64,000 nt of DNA from an uncultured Bacteroidales bacterium (GTDB taxonomy: Bacteria; Bacteroidota; Bacteroidia; Bacteroidales; WCHB1-69), in NCBI GenBank assembly GCA_946186495.1, contig CAMHNQ010000006.1:23796-87795 (forward strand), in the 5' to 3' direction. The notes beneath the pieces were generated by a model. It was not told the DNA's origin. It made no database searches and was given only the letters and a program-made list of their open reading frames with translations. Below, piece after piece: positions 18,116 through 26,991 of this stretch. A program made the position numbers and the translations under genes. Position 1 is the stretch's first letter. Each line of letters begins with the position of its first letter.

Positions 18116-19639
18116 ATGGGTATCGTCATCAAACAGAGCATTAAGGGTACCGTTGTAAATTATATCGGCGTGGTCATCGGGTTCATCACCACGTTTTTTG
18201 TGGTCACGGCCTACCTGACCCAGGAGGAAGTCGGCTTGACCCGTATTCTGATCGATGCCGCCGTGCTGTTCGCCAGTTTTGCCCAGTTAGGTACCGGTGC
18301 TTCCATCATCCGTTTCTTCCCCTTCTTCAAAAACGAAGAAAAAAAACACCATGGTTTCTTTTTCTGGACATTGATAGTGCCTCTTGTCGGCTTTCTGGTG
18401 TTTTTGGTTGTTGCGAAGCTCTTCCACGGAACCATTATCCAGGCATTCTCAAAAAAGTCAGAACTGTTCCTCAGCTACTATAAGTTCGTCTTCCCTCTGT
18501 CGCTGTTCATGTTATATCAAAGCGTGTTCGAGGCCAACGCCAACGTGCTGATGCGTATTGTGGTGCCAAAGTTTGTGCGCGAAGTCGGCATCCGCATCGG
18601 CCTGCTCCTCGGGTATTTGCTATACGGGTACTGGCACATTCTCAATCTGGATGGACTCGTGACAGTGGTCTGCATCACCTACTTTCTCGCTGCCGTCATC
18701 GATTTCCTATACCTGCTCTCTCTTGGGAAAATCTCCTTCAAACCCGAACTTGGCATTCTCAGCAAACCGCTGTTGAAAGACATTCTTTTCTACACTGTTT
18801 TCCTCCTGCTGAATGCTATCACTGTGAATGTGATGCCCTTACTCAACACTTTCTTCGTCAGTGCAAGCATGGGTTTGGCCTTCACGGGCACATACGCCAT
18901 CGCCAACTACATCGCCACGGTGGTTGAGGTTCCGAACCGCTCCCTCAACGCCATCGTACAGCCTGAAATCTCGGAAGCCATCAAAAACAATGACTACCTT
19001 CGCGCGGAAACACTCTGCAAATCCGTTTCCCTGCACCTGATGCTTTCCAGCACACTGATTCTCTTCTTTATTTGGATCAATATCGACGTGCTGTTCTCGT
19101 TATTGCCCAACGGCGAGAAATACGATGCAGGCAAATCGGTCGTTCTGATTCTCGGCATCGCCAAAATTATCAACTCCACCCTTTTTGTCAGCTCAAGCGC
19201 ATTGAATTATTCAAAACACTATTTCTGGTCACTGATTTTCACCATATTGCTCACCCTTTCGGCAATCTTGCTGAACGTGTTACTGATACCTCGAATCGGG
19301 ATGGACGGGGCCGCCCTCTCCCACTTGATTTCCTATTTTGCCTTTTATCTTTGCCTCCTCTTGATTCTACGTCTCAAATTGGGCATCAGCATTTTCTCGA
19401 GAAGCCAACTCAAAGTGATTATCCTTACCGCCGGACTTGTCTTGCTGAACTTGGCATGGGTACAAATCCTTTCCCCTCTATTTCTAAAGCTGCCTTTCTC
19501 ATCGACAGCCAACGCCCTTTCCGATGCTATTGTCCGCAGCGTATTTCTAATGATGGCCGCAACAGGAGTGTGTTATTTTTGGAACATTTCCGACGACATT
19601 AACAGGATTATCCGCAAGGTGCTGCATATCAAAAAGTAG
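18116..19639 (+). CDS. Polysaccharide flippase (MOP/Wzx-type)
   Basis: 507 residues with about 12-14 hydrophobic helices spread from residue 10 to 500 and basic short loops, the pattern of the MOP superfamily PST branch. The N-terminus (G-I-V-I-K-Q-S-I-K-G-T-V-V-N-Y-I-G) and the LTRILIDAA segment are typical of oligosaccharide-unit translocases. It would flip an undecaprenyl-linked glycan to the periplasm. It is not inside a glycan cluster: it stands alone between the transglycosylase and a convergent exonuclease gene. Its substrate is unknown. Confidence 0.82.
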   Translation: MGIVIKQSIKGTVVNYIGVVIGFITTFFVVTAYLTQEEVGLTRILIDAAVLFASFAQLGTGASIIRFFPFFKNEEKKHHGFFFWTLIVPLVGFLVFLVVAKLFHGTIIQAFSKKSELFLSYYKFVFPLSLFMLYQSVFEANANVLMRIVVPKFVREVGIRIGLLLGYLLYGYWHILNLDGLVTVVCITYFLAAVIDFLYLLSLGKISFKPELGILSKPLLKDILFYTVFLLLNAITVNVMPLLNTFFVSASMGLAFTGTYAIANYIATVVEVPNRSLNAIVQPEISEAIKNNDYLRAETLCKSVSLHLMLSSTLILFFIWINIDVLFSLLPNGEKYDAGKSVVLILGIAKIINSTLFVSSSALNYSKHYFWSLIFTILLTLSAILLNVLLIPRIGMDGAALSHLISYFAFYLCLLLILRLKLGISIFSRSQLKVIILTAGLVLLNLAWVQILSPLFLKLPFSSTANALSDAIVRSVFLMMAATGVCYFWNISDDINRIIRKVLHIKK

Positions 19640-19667
19640 CGGCATCACAATTTCATTATGATGCCGC
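19639..19667. terminator. Hairpin between convergent genes
   Basis: GCGGCATCA (19639-19647) pairs with TGATGCCGC (19659-19667), a 9-bp perfect stem. No T-run follows, so termination is only inferred from position. Confidence 0.5.
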
Positions 19668-19701
19668 CACGACCGCGAGTTCAAAGCGAATTAGACTACG
19701 G

Positions 19702-20529
19702 CTATTGTCTCGCAAACTTTTTCTCCAAAGCCACCTCATGGTAGATTTGAGTGATGATTTCTTTCGTATAAAGCGGGAAATCGGCTTTCATCATCCAATC
19801 ATAATAGGCAGGTTCCATCCTGAAGACTTCACTTACCGGACGGTTTTTATGCTTTCCGAAGTTGAATACCGGACGCTGCTGCGAATCCATGACAATGTGG
19901 CCGGCCAAGTCCACTGTTTGACGTTCCGTGGTGAACGCACTCAACGCCTTCACATTATTTTGCACAGGCACCCAAGTCCGTTTGGTCCGGTTGTCGGTGT
20001 ATTCCACGCCTTCATACTTTTCAAGCTGGGCTTTTAAAACCTCATAAGTAGCCTGGGTGTCAGCACTTGCCCGATGGGCATTGGTCAAATCGCCATTGCA
20101 GTAGAACTTGTAGGCAGCAATCAAATTACGAGGTTCCATCTTATGGAAAATATTCTGGACATCAACCAGATAGCGGTTTCTGAGATCAAAGCGACGGCCG
20201 CAGCGGAGGAATTCTTCCACCAACAACGGCACATCAAACTTGTTGGAGTTGAAACCCGCCAGATCCGCGTCCCCGATAAACGCCATGAGATCGTCGGCCA
20301 GCTCCGCAAAGGTAGGCTTTTCGCGGACATCCTCATCCGTAATGCCATGAATGGCGGAACACTCCTCAGGAATAGGGACACCCGGATTAATCAGTTCCGT
20401 TCGGCTAATCTCCTCCCCGTCAGGCATGACTTTCAGAAAGGAAATCTCCACAATCTTGTCTTTTCCGACATTCAAGCCGGTCGTTTCCAAATCAAAAAAG
20501 ACCAAAGGTCTGGTTAAATTGAATTTCAT
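19702..20529 (-). CDS. DEDDh 3'-5' exonuclease (DnaQ-like)
   Basis: 275 residues. Exo I is FFDLETTGL (Asp, Glu), Exo II is GFNSNKFDVPLL (Asp), and Exo III is HRASADTQAT with the His and Asp of the DEDDh class. The C-terminal part (about 185-275) carries the FGKHKNRPV segment, a small domain found in stand-alone DnaQ-like proteins of Bacteroidota. It is probably a repair or RNA/DNA-trimming exonuclease rather than the PolIII epsilon subunit. It lies 2 bases after the T9SS cargo gene, in the same operon. Confidence 0.9.
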   Translation of the reverse strand: MKFNLTRPLVFFDLETTGLNVGKDKIVEISFLKVMPDGEEISRTELINPGVPIPEECSAIHGITDEDVREKPTFAELADDLMAFIGDADLAGFNSNKFDVPLLVEEFLRCGRRFDLRNRYLVDVQNIFHKMEPRNLIAAYKFYCNGDLTNAHRASADTQATYEVLKAQLEKYEGVEYTDNRTKRTWVPVQNNVKALSAFTTERQTVDLAGHIVMDSQQRPVFNFGKHKNRPVSEVFRMEPAYYDWMMKADFPLYTKEIITQIYHEVALEKKFARQ

Positions 20530-20531
20530 AT

Positions 20532-22679
20532 CTATTGTTTAATAATTTTTTCAGTGAAAACCGGACGGTCGCCACGGGAGAACTGAATGAAATAGACACC
20601 GTCAGCATACCTTTCCAGTGAAAGCTCGTTTGACAAGAGTGCGCCTGATTCGAGACATTGCCCGTAAATATTAAGAATCCGATAATTCATAACCTCATCA
20701 TCATCAGGTTTTTGAATATGAATTCTATCCTTCGTCGGATTTGGGTAGATTTTGATGTTTGCGAGATTGTCATACGGCTTCACCCCGTAGTGGTCAAACG
20801 ACTTGCCCACCACCGGCCGAATCATCGGCGCTCCTTGGTAGAAAGAGGGGAACCATTGCGCTGTCGTGCGATAGAAGAACTTGCCACTGGCATCATTGTT
20901 CTGGTCGAATCCTATGTTCAGCTGTACATCATGGGATTGGTAGAATCCAACGTAAAAGGTGCCGGACAACGGTAACGGCTCGTCGAGATAATAGGGGACA
21001 AAGTCAAGGTAGTCGTCCGCGAAACCTGGCAGACGGGCGGGCAATTCGTAGAGGACCGTGCCCGGACCTTCGCTGCCATCGGCGCATATTCCGTCGTTAT
21101 CCCACACCATCAAAGTAAATTCGGCCACATTTTCGTCGTTGAGGGTATGGTTGAACCACATCCGAACGGCTTGCAAAGTGTCAGGCTCCGCAAGAGTGAA
21201 TTTCACGGCACACGATGCCTCGGGGTTCAACATGGTCGATAACAGACAGTAACCGGCCTCCGCCGTGCCGTCATCATACGCATAGTAGTTATAGAACTTT
21301 TGCTCGAATTTGGATGTGTCGTTCACTCGCCGTTCATCGTTCCCACCAACCATGCTGAAAATGTGCGTGATCGTGAATGTGGCACTGTCGGCACCGTCAT
21401 ATTCATAAGACATCTCCAACTGTGGCTCGGCATGGTGCGGGTCTGCGTGAAGCCCATTGGGATAGTACGGCTGCGCGTTTTCATTGTTCAACGGAGAGAC
21501 GTATATGGTCTGTCCGTGGTTTTTCACAATATTGAACGTATAGCTCGTGTTTTTCGACGAATTTGAGAGGTTGCTCAAATCGTTATGGAAATTGGTGATC
21601 ATGTCACTGGGCCTATACTGCTTCCATGGCATAGCCTGGTACTCTCTCAATGAAGAAAGGGTGGGACTGACAAAAGCCACATCATTGGGATAAAGATCGT
21701 TGCCATTCCTGTTAAGGTCAACCCGGACATAGTCAATGTTCCATTGGTCACAGTTGCTGGACCACCCTACGATACTGCCGCTGGACCAGGAATCCAGATC
21801 CAAGCTGGCATAGTTCCGGAAACGGAACTGGAAATTGTCTCGATAATATTGCTCATCCGTGATGGGGACCATCACTTGCTTGAAATACATTAAGGAGTTG
21901 GAGTCCAACCAGTCGTCAAGGTCACAGCCATATGAAGACCACACCTCGTTCCAGACATATTCATCCTCGAAGACCGAATCCATCGGCATCTGTATGGTCT
22001 GACCGGCATAGGCATCATTTTCAAAAACATAGTAAGTGCCTGGCATGAAAGGATTTTCAACCGAATCCCCAACCGAATAATACTGCCCTGCCTCGATGAC
22101 ATATTCTCCATATATGAACCCGGCGAAGACCGTATTCCCCGTCGCATAACCAAATTCAAGCACCAGTTTGTCAGAGTGCTCGGGAGCATCGCCTACTCTG
22201 GCCCAACCACCGGAATGCGGTGTGCGGCTACCCCCAGCCGGCTGGTAGTAAAAACTGAGATAAAGAGAGTCGGCAACACGCATGGGCCGGTGTTGGGCGA
22301 AATTGCTGTCCAAACGAATCGGATTGGAAGTCAGCGTGTCTGCGGGAAAAGGATTGCGTTCAGCGTGTGCATAAACCCTCCCGTATTCATCAAGTGCATC
22401 GAGAGTGACCACACCGATGGTAGGCGGAAGAATGGCAAATCCGGTGTTCACAAAACCTTGGCGATCTTGCCACATTTGGCTGTCGGGATAGCCGGTGTAA
22501 TGGGAAAAATCATCCACAAAAGGAAGCATCACAGATGTTTCACCCCGTTTCGGCACCCAATGTTCAGATGCTTTGACAATGGTGGGGTTTTGCACCGTCC
22601 CCGTCAACATTTCCTGAGAAAAACTCAAAAGGGGGAGCAAAACGAACAACAAAACGCTTATTTTCGAATTTAACTGCAT
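20532..22679 (-). CDS. T9SS-secreted protein with C-terminal sorting domain
   Basis: 715 residues. A signal peptide (about residues 1-21, ending FSQ) is followed by a long beta-rich region with FVDDFSHYTGYPD near the start, typical of jelly-roll surface proteins of Bacteroidota. The last 75 residues are a type A sorting domain: IKIYPNPTKDRIHI, then YRILNIYGQ, then the final D-G-V-Y-F-I-Q-F and E-K-I-I-K-Q. The cargo should be exported through the type IX pathway, whose PorU and PorV are encoded at the start of the window. No catalytic motif is visible; an adhesin or structural role is a guess. Confidence 0.87.
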   Translation of the reverse strand: MQLNSKISVLLFVLLPLLSFSQEMLTGTVQNPTIVKASEHWVPKRGETSVMLPFVDDFSHYTGYPDSQMWQDRQGFVNTGFAILPPTIGVVTLDALDEYGRVYAHAERNPFPADTLTSNPIRLDSNFAQHRPMRVADSLYLSFYYQPAGGSRTPHSGGWARVGDAPEHSDKLVLEFGYATGNTVFAGFIYGEYVIEAGQYYSVGDSVENPFMPGTYYVFENDAYAGQTIQMPMDSVFEDEYVWNEVWSSYGCDLDDWLDSNSLMYFKQVMVPITDEQYYRDNFQFRFRNYASLDLDSWSSGSIVGWSSNCDQWNIDYVRVDLNRNGNDLYPNDVAFVSPTLSSLREYQAMPWKQYRPSDMITNFHNDLSNLSNSSKNTSYTFNIVKNHGQTIYVSPLNNENAQPYYPNGLHADPHHAEPQLEMSYEYDGADSATFTITHIFSMVGGNDERRVNDTSKFEQKFYNYYAYDDGTAEAGYCLLSTMLNPEASCAVKFTLAEPDTLQAVRMWFNHTLNDENVAEFTLMVWDNDGICADGSEGPGTVLYELPARLPGFADDYLDFVPYYLDEPLPLSGTFYVGFYQSHDVQLNIGFDQNNDASGKFFYRTTAQWFPSFYQGAPMIRPVVGKSFDHYGVKPYDNLANIKIYPNPTKDRIHIQKPDDDEVMNYRILNIYGQCLESGALLSNELSLERYADGVYFIQFSRGDRPVFTEKIIKQ

Positions 22680-22701
22680 AAATTTTGTTTATTGATGATG
22701 G

Positions 22702-23307
22702 TTAAAACTGATTGTCTGACGTTTCGGTGGTTGTACTATCGGGCAGGTCGCCAATATTCTTGCCGATTACCAACGTAAGCTTTTCCCCTTGTTTGATAGG
22801 GGTCCCCTGCGCGATGGAATGCCCTTTGTAGAGCACTTCCAACACCACATTCTCATACGGACTTGGTTTCTCTATGATGTGATCCAAAACCAACCCTTGT
22901 GACTCTATCATAATCTGGGCTTGTCTGAGCGACAAATCCCTGAGTTCCAGCATTTTTATGGTAGGAGGCTCTGCCGCTGCCACCGTCAGGTACACTTTGC
23001 GTCCGCGCTTTACCTTTTCGCCGGGCATAGGATTCTGCTTCAACACCGATCCCGGCACAGCATCGTTCTCGTACAGCTCGTCATTCACCACAAAGACGAA
23101 GCCCTCCGCGCGCCCATGCTGCGTCAACTCCTCGGCCGAACGACCCATATACGAAGGCATCTCAATCTCATGCCCATGACGAGTGAACAATCTGAGAAAC
23201 AAGATAGTAAGAACAAATATAACGATGGTGACCACAACTGCCATCAGTATGTGGAATCCTGGTTTGTCAGGACTTAGCCATCTTCGCGAAGATTTTTGTC
23301 TGCTCAT
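22702..23307 (-). CDS. Membrane-anchored PASTA-domain protein
   Basis: 201 residues from ATG 23307, preferred over an upstream in-frame start because GAGGAAT precedes it and the upstream extension reads as a promoter leader. A short cytoplasmic N-terminus, one membrane helix (about residues 17-40), then two or three PASTA repeats (EMPSYMGRSAEEL, LKQNPMPGEKVKRG, HIIEKPSPYEN, IAQGTPIKQGEKL). PASTA domains bind muropeptides or beta-lactam-like ligands. In many Bacteroidota this gene precedes rluD; here it precedes a T9SS cargo gene instead. Confidence 0.88.
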   Translation of the reverse strand: MSRQKSSRRWLSPDKPGFHILMAVVVTIVIFVLTILFLRLFTRHGHEIEMPSYMGRSAEELTQHGRAEGFVFVVNDELYENDAVPGSVLKQNPMPGEKVKRGRKVYLTVAAAEPPTIKMLELRDLSLRQAQIMIESQGLVLDHIIEKPSPYENVVLEVLYKGHSIAQGTPIKQGEKLTLVIGKNIGDLPDSTTTETSDNQF

Positions 23308-23342
23308 GTAGATATTCCTCAAATGATAAATTTTCAAAAGTG

Positions 23343-23350
23343 CAAAGATA
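23343..23350 (-). promoter_or_regulatory. -7 box for the PASTA/cargo/exonuclease operon
   Basis: TATCTTTG on the minus strand, 36 bases before ATG 23307. It lies inside the longer upstream reading frame, which supports the shorter start. Confidence 0.6.
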
Positions 23351-23426
23351 CAATTTAATTTCAAAAAGAAAGCATAAACGCAAAAAGTCGGAAAAAAGTA
23401 TACCGAAATCCTAACAATTGTTAAAA

Positions 23427-23459
23427 TTGTCAGACCCTATGTAGAAAATCTTATTTTTG
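23427..23459 (+). promoter_or_regulatory. Promoter of the polysaccharide operon
   Basis: TTG (23427-23429), 22 bases, TATTTTTG (23452-23459), 72 bases before the first ATG. This is one of the best matches in the window. Confidence 0.7.
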
Positions 23460-23530
23460 CGGTTTATTGATTTATCACAATGATATTTTTGTAAATTGTT
23501 GGTTTATTGCCATTTGTATAAATTATTCGT

Positions 23531-24610
23531 ATGAAAATCACCATTGTCGGATGCGGTAATTCTGGATTGGTACACGCAGCCAAGCTGATAGAGCGCAATG
23601 CAGAGGTCGGCTTGCTGAAGACCTCAGACACTGTGAACGGTAAGTTTTTCGAGTTGATGAGCCAAGAGGGTGGCTTCAACGTGAAAGACGAGACCAACCA
23701 CGGCCGCGTTTTCTTTGCCAAGCCTGCGTTCATCACCCGTGATGTGGAGAAGGCCATCTCCTTTGCCGACATTATCATGGTGATGACCACCACGCTCCAG
23801 CACGAGCGCATCGCCCAGATGATAGCCCCATTTGTAAAAGACAAGCAGCTGATTGTATTGGTTCCAGGGTATATGGGAAGCCTCATTTTCAAAAAACACA
23901 TCCATAAAGACGTGCTGTACAGCGAATGGGAGACCACAGCGTACAACGGACGGATCATGGACCTTTTCGTGCGAATTACATTCTATAACCCGCGCAATGC
24001 CATATCCGTACTCCCCACAGCATCGTCGGCACAGGTTTTGCCCTTGCTCTCCGGCCTTTTCCCGAACACCCAATATTTACGCCGCCACATTCTCGAATCT
24101 GCCATGCACAATCCGAACATGATTGTCCACCCCATCGGGATGCTGTTTTCTGCTGCCCGAATAGAGCACAGCCACGGCGAGTTTTGGATGTACAAGGAAG
24201 CTTTCACCCCTTCGGTACTGCAGGTCATCCGCAATTTCGACGAACAGAAGAACAGGTTATTGCATGCATTCGACTGCGCCCCCCTCAACTACTTTGACGC
24301 CGCCAAATGGCGTAATTTCAACGACTTGAGCATCGATTCCATGGAGGCTTTCCGCTCTTTTGCCAAAGCGGCCAACAAAGGGCCGTCCAAGGTTGACCAC
24401 CGCTACCTCAACGAGGATGTGCCTAACGGAATGGGACTTTTCGCCTCTCTCGGCAAGGCTGTCGGCATCGACACCTCCATTGCCGACGCCATCATCACAC
24501 TCTCGGGAACCCTTTTGCAGAAAGACTTCCGTCACGAAGCGCGGACTATCGAATACCTGCTTGGAAAGGCGCATGTTTCCCAAAAAGAGATTTGCGACGC
24601 CATATATTAG
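23531..24610 (+). CDS. Octopine/nopaline dehydrogenase-family enzyme
   Basis: 359 residues. The N-terminal Rossmann domain starts MKITIVGCGNSGLVHAA; ADIIMVMTTTLQHERIA follows. The C-terminal helical domain starts near residue 185 and has HNPNMIVHPIGML, where octopine dehydrogenases carry a catalytic His, and W-M-Y-K-E. Family members reductively couple an amino acid to an oxoacid using NAD(P)H, giving N-(carboxyalkyl)-amino acids. It is the first gene of a five-gene glycan operon (5 bases to the flippase gene), so its product may be a glycan substituent rather than a free metabolite. A sugar-linked dehydrogenase role cannot be excluded. Confidence 0.78.
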   Translation: MKITIVGCGNSGLVHAAKLIERNAEVGLLKTSDTVNGKFFELMSQEGGFNVKDETNHGRVFFAKPAFITRDVEKAISFADIIMVMTTTLQHERIAQMIAPFVKDKQLIVLVPGYMGSLIFKKHIHKDVLYSEWETTAYNGRIMDLFVRITFYNPRNAISVLPTASSAQVLPLLSGLFPNTQYLRRHILESAMHNPNMIVHPIGMLFSAARIEHSHGEFWMYKEAFTPSVLQVIRNFDEQKNRLLHAFDCAPLNYFDAAKWRNFNDLSIDSMEAFRSFAKAANKGPSKVDHRYLNEDVPNGMGLFASLGKAVGIDTSIADAIITLSGTLLQKDFRHEARTIEYLLGKAHVSQKEICDAIY

Positions 24611-24615
24611 TCATA

Positions 24616-26064
24616 ATGGGAGATAATCTAAAAGAGAAGACGGTTTTCGGCATGATGTGGGGTGCCGTGGGGAAAGTCGGGACACTGACCATCAACTTCC
24701 TCTCCAATCTTGTCCTGGCTCGTCTGTTGATGCCCGAGGACTTTGGGGCCATCGCCATGCTCGCCATCTTCCTTGCCATCTCCAACATTTTCATACAAGG
24801 GGGCTTAGGCACCGCCCTCATACAGAAAAAGAATCCCAAACCGATAGACTATTCCACTGTCTTTTATTGGAACCTGGCCTTTTCCCTCGTTTTCTACCTG
24901 ATACTGTATATAGCATCTCCTTTTATTGCCGATTACTTTGACATGCCTCTCGTGAAACCGCTGTTACGAGTGCAAAGCCTTGTCCTAATTATCCAATCCT
25001 TTGCCATCGTGCAAGTCACACATTTGATGAGGCAGATGAATTTCCGGGCATTGGCCCTTCGAAACATGGCATCGGCACTCTCCGGAACGCTGCTGGCCAT
25101 TCCGCTGGCCCTGAATGGCTATGGTGCCTGGAGTCTGGTGGCTTCCGCTATCCTCGCAGCTATTGTCAACGTTGTTCTGCTTTGGAACATGAGCACCTGG
25201 CGTCCCGCCTTTGAATTTAGTCTTGAATCCCTCAGAAACCTTTTCAGCTTTGGAGGTTTGATGCTTCTTTCCTCCTTAGTGGAAACGCTTTACACAAATT
25301 TGCAAAGTTTTATCATAGGAAAAAGATTTTCTACCAGCGACTTAGGCTACTTTTCGCAAGCCAAGAAACTGGAGGAGGTGCCTGTGACTGGACTGGCGTC
25401 CATTGTCAACGATGTCACATTCCCGGCATTTGCCACGCTGCAAGACGAACGTCCCCGGCTCCTGGAAGGTATGCGCAAAAGCACCAGGGCACTGACATTC
25501 ATCAATTTCCCCATGATGACTCTGCTGATAATCATTGCCAAACCACTAATCACACTGTTATACGGAGCTAAATGGGAAACCTCAGCCCCTTATTTCCAAA
25601 TTCTCTGCGTTGCAGGTCTCATCTATGCCATAAATACACTTAACACAAACGTAATCAAATCTTTAGGAAAAGGAAAACTTTACTTTATCATCCAAATCCT
25701 AAAAAGAACCATCGGAATTGCCATGATTTTCATCGGTATCCGCTTTGGCATAACCGGCTTATTGTGGACGATTGCCAGCGTTTCCTATATCAACTTCATA
25801 ATCAACGCCTTGGTCAACGGAAAACTGATTAATTATGGAATTATCAGACAAATAGGTGATTTTGGAGGCTATCTTCTCCTGGCTGCCGCAATCGGAGCGC
25901 TTACGTATGCCCTTGGCCTCGTTTTGCACTGCCATCCTTTTCTTCTTATGCTCATACAGATAGTTGTTTACCTGATTCTGTATCTTCTTGCTTCGATTCT
26001 TCTGAAAACGGACGGTTTCAAAACCTACTACAGTATCCTTACCAATATATTTCACCGAAAATAA
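24616..26064 (+). CDS. Polysaccharide flippase (WzxC-like)
   Basis: 482 residues from ATG 24616, chosen because it follows the previous stop by 5 bases and opens the conserved N-terminus (GDNLKEKTVFGMMWGAVGKVG). About 12-14 membrane helices. LVLARLLMPEDFGAIAML and TALIQKKNP are the typical WzxC/TuaB-branch signatures of lipopolysaccharide and colanic-acid exporters. It should flip the lipid-linked repeat unit made by the glycosyltransferases downstream. Second flippase in the window; it is closely packed with ATP-grasp and polymerase genes. Confidence 0.88.
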   Translation: MGDNLKEKTVFGMMWGAVGKVGTLTINFLSNLVLARLLMPEDFGAIAMLAIFLAISNIFIQGGLGTALIQKKNPKPIDYSTVFYWNLAFSLVFYLILYIASPFIADYFDMPLVKPLLRVQSLVLIIQSFAIVQVTHLMRQMNFRALALRNMASALSGTLLAIPLALNGYGAWSLVASAILAAIVNVVLLWNMSTWRPAFEFSLESLRNLFSFGGLMLLSSLVETLYTNLQSFIIGKRFSTSDLGYFSQAKKLEEVPVTGLASIVNDVTFPAFATLQDERPRLLEGMRKSTRALTFINFPMMTLLIIIAKPLITLLYGAKWETSAPYFQILCVAGLIYAINTLNTNVIKSLGKGKLYFIIQILKRTIGIAMIFIGIRFGITGLLWTIASVSYINFIINALVNGKLINYGIIRQIGDFGGYLLLAAAIGALTYALGLVLHCHPFLLMLIQIVVYLILYLLASILLKTDGFKTYYSILTNIFHRK

Positions 26065-26072
26065 CCCCGAAT

Positions 26073-26960
26073 ATGCAATTACGTTCCAGACCTGTATTAT
26101 GGGCTCATTATCTGCTGACGGCCATTTCCCCGAGACTCTCCATCAACGTGCAGTTCCAACTGTGCCACCACCGAAAGCCGGACTTGGAGAATCCCAAAAC
26201 TTTGGACGAGAAAATCCAATGGATGAAGCTCCACTATTACAAAGGAAACGACCTGGTCATGCAATGCGCCGACAAATGGGCGGTGCGGGATTATGTCAAA
26301 AGCAAAGGCCTGGCCAACATTCTCCCGGAGGTGATTGCCACATATGAAAATCCGGAAGAGATCGATTGGGACCTCCTGCCCGACAAGTTCGTACTCAAAT
26401 GGAACTTCGGCAATGGCGGGAATGTGGTTTGCACGGACAAAAGCCGCTTGGACAAGACAGCCGCGATACGAGACCTGAACCGCTTCAAGAAGATCAAATT
26501 CCATCTTCTTGCCGCCGAACCGCAATACGATGTCAAGAAAAAAATGCTGATTTGCGAAAAATTCATCAATCCTGAACAAGGGACTTCGCCGGTGGACTAC
26601 AAGTTCTATTGCTTCAACGGTGTCGCCAAATATGTACTTTGCTGCATCGGTCGGGAAGAGGGGCAGAAGCCGGCATTCTACTTTTTTGACCGCGACTGGA
26701 ACCTACAACGCCTCAACCGACAAGGGCAACGGGCCCCCGAAGGGTTCACCGTCCCCAAACCCGACGGAATTGACCAACTGTTCGATTATGCGGAAACACT
26801 TTCCAAGCCCTTCCCTTTTGTGCGAGCTGACTTTTACCTGGAACACGGACACGCATGGTTCGGCGAGCTGACTTTCACCCCGGGCGGCGGTTTCGATTAC
26901 GGCCGCCTACCGGAAAGCGACCTCCTTTTCGGCCAAATGGTCAACCTTAATATATTATAG
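26073..26960 (+). CDS. TupA-like ATP-grasp protein
   Basis: 295 residues. The N-terminus NPKTLDEKIQWMKLHYY is the start signature of the TupA-like ATP-grasp family. ATP-grasp elements follow: DKFVLKWNFGNGGNVV (Lys and glycine loop), FINPEQGTSPVDYKFYCFNG, and the metal-binding FVRADFYL and WFGELTFTPGGG (Asp, Glu). The namesake TupA makes teichuronopeptide by linking an amino acid to a uronic acid polymer. By analogy this enzyme would join an amine or amino acid to a carboxyl group on the surface glycan. Eight bases after the flippase gene. Confidence 0.87.
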   Translation: MQLRSRPVLWAHYLLTAISPRLSINVQFQLCHHRKPDLENPKTLDEKIQWMKLHYYKGNDLVMQCADKWAVRDYVKSKGLANILPEVIATYENPEEIDWDLLPDKFVLKWNFGNGGNVVCTDKSRLDKTAAIRDLNRFKKIKFHLLAAEPQYDVKKKMLICEKFINPEQGTSPVDYKFYCFNGVAKYVLCCIGREEGQKPAFYFFDRDWNLQRLNRQGQRAPEGFTVPKPDGIDQLFDYAETLSKPFPFVRADFYLEHGHAWFGELTFTPGGGFDYGRLPESDLLFGQMVNLNIL

Positions 26961-26991
26961 TGACTTTGATTTTTGAATTTATTACTGACAT

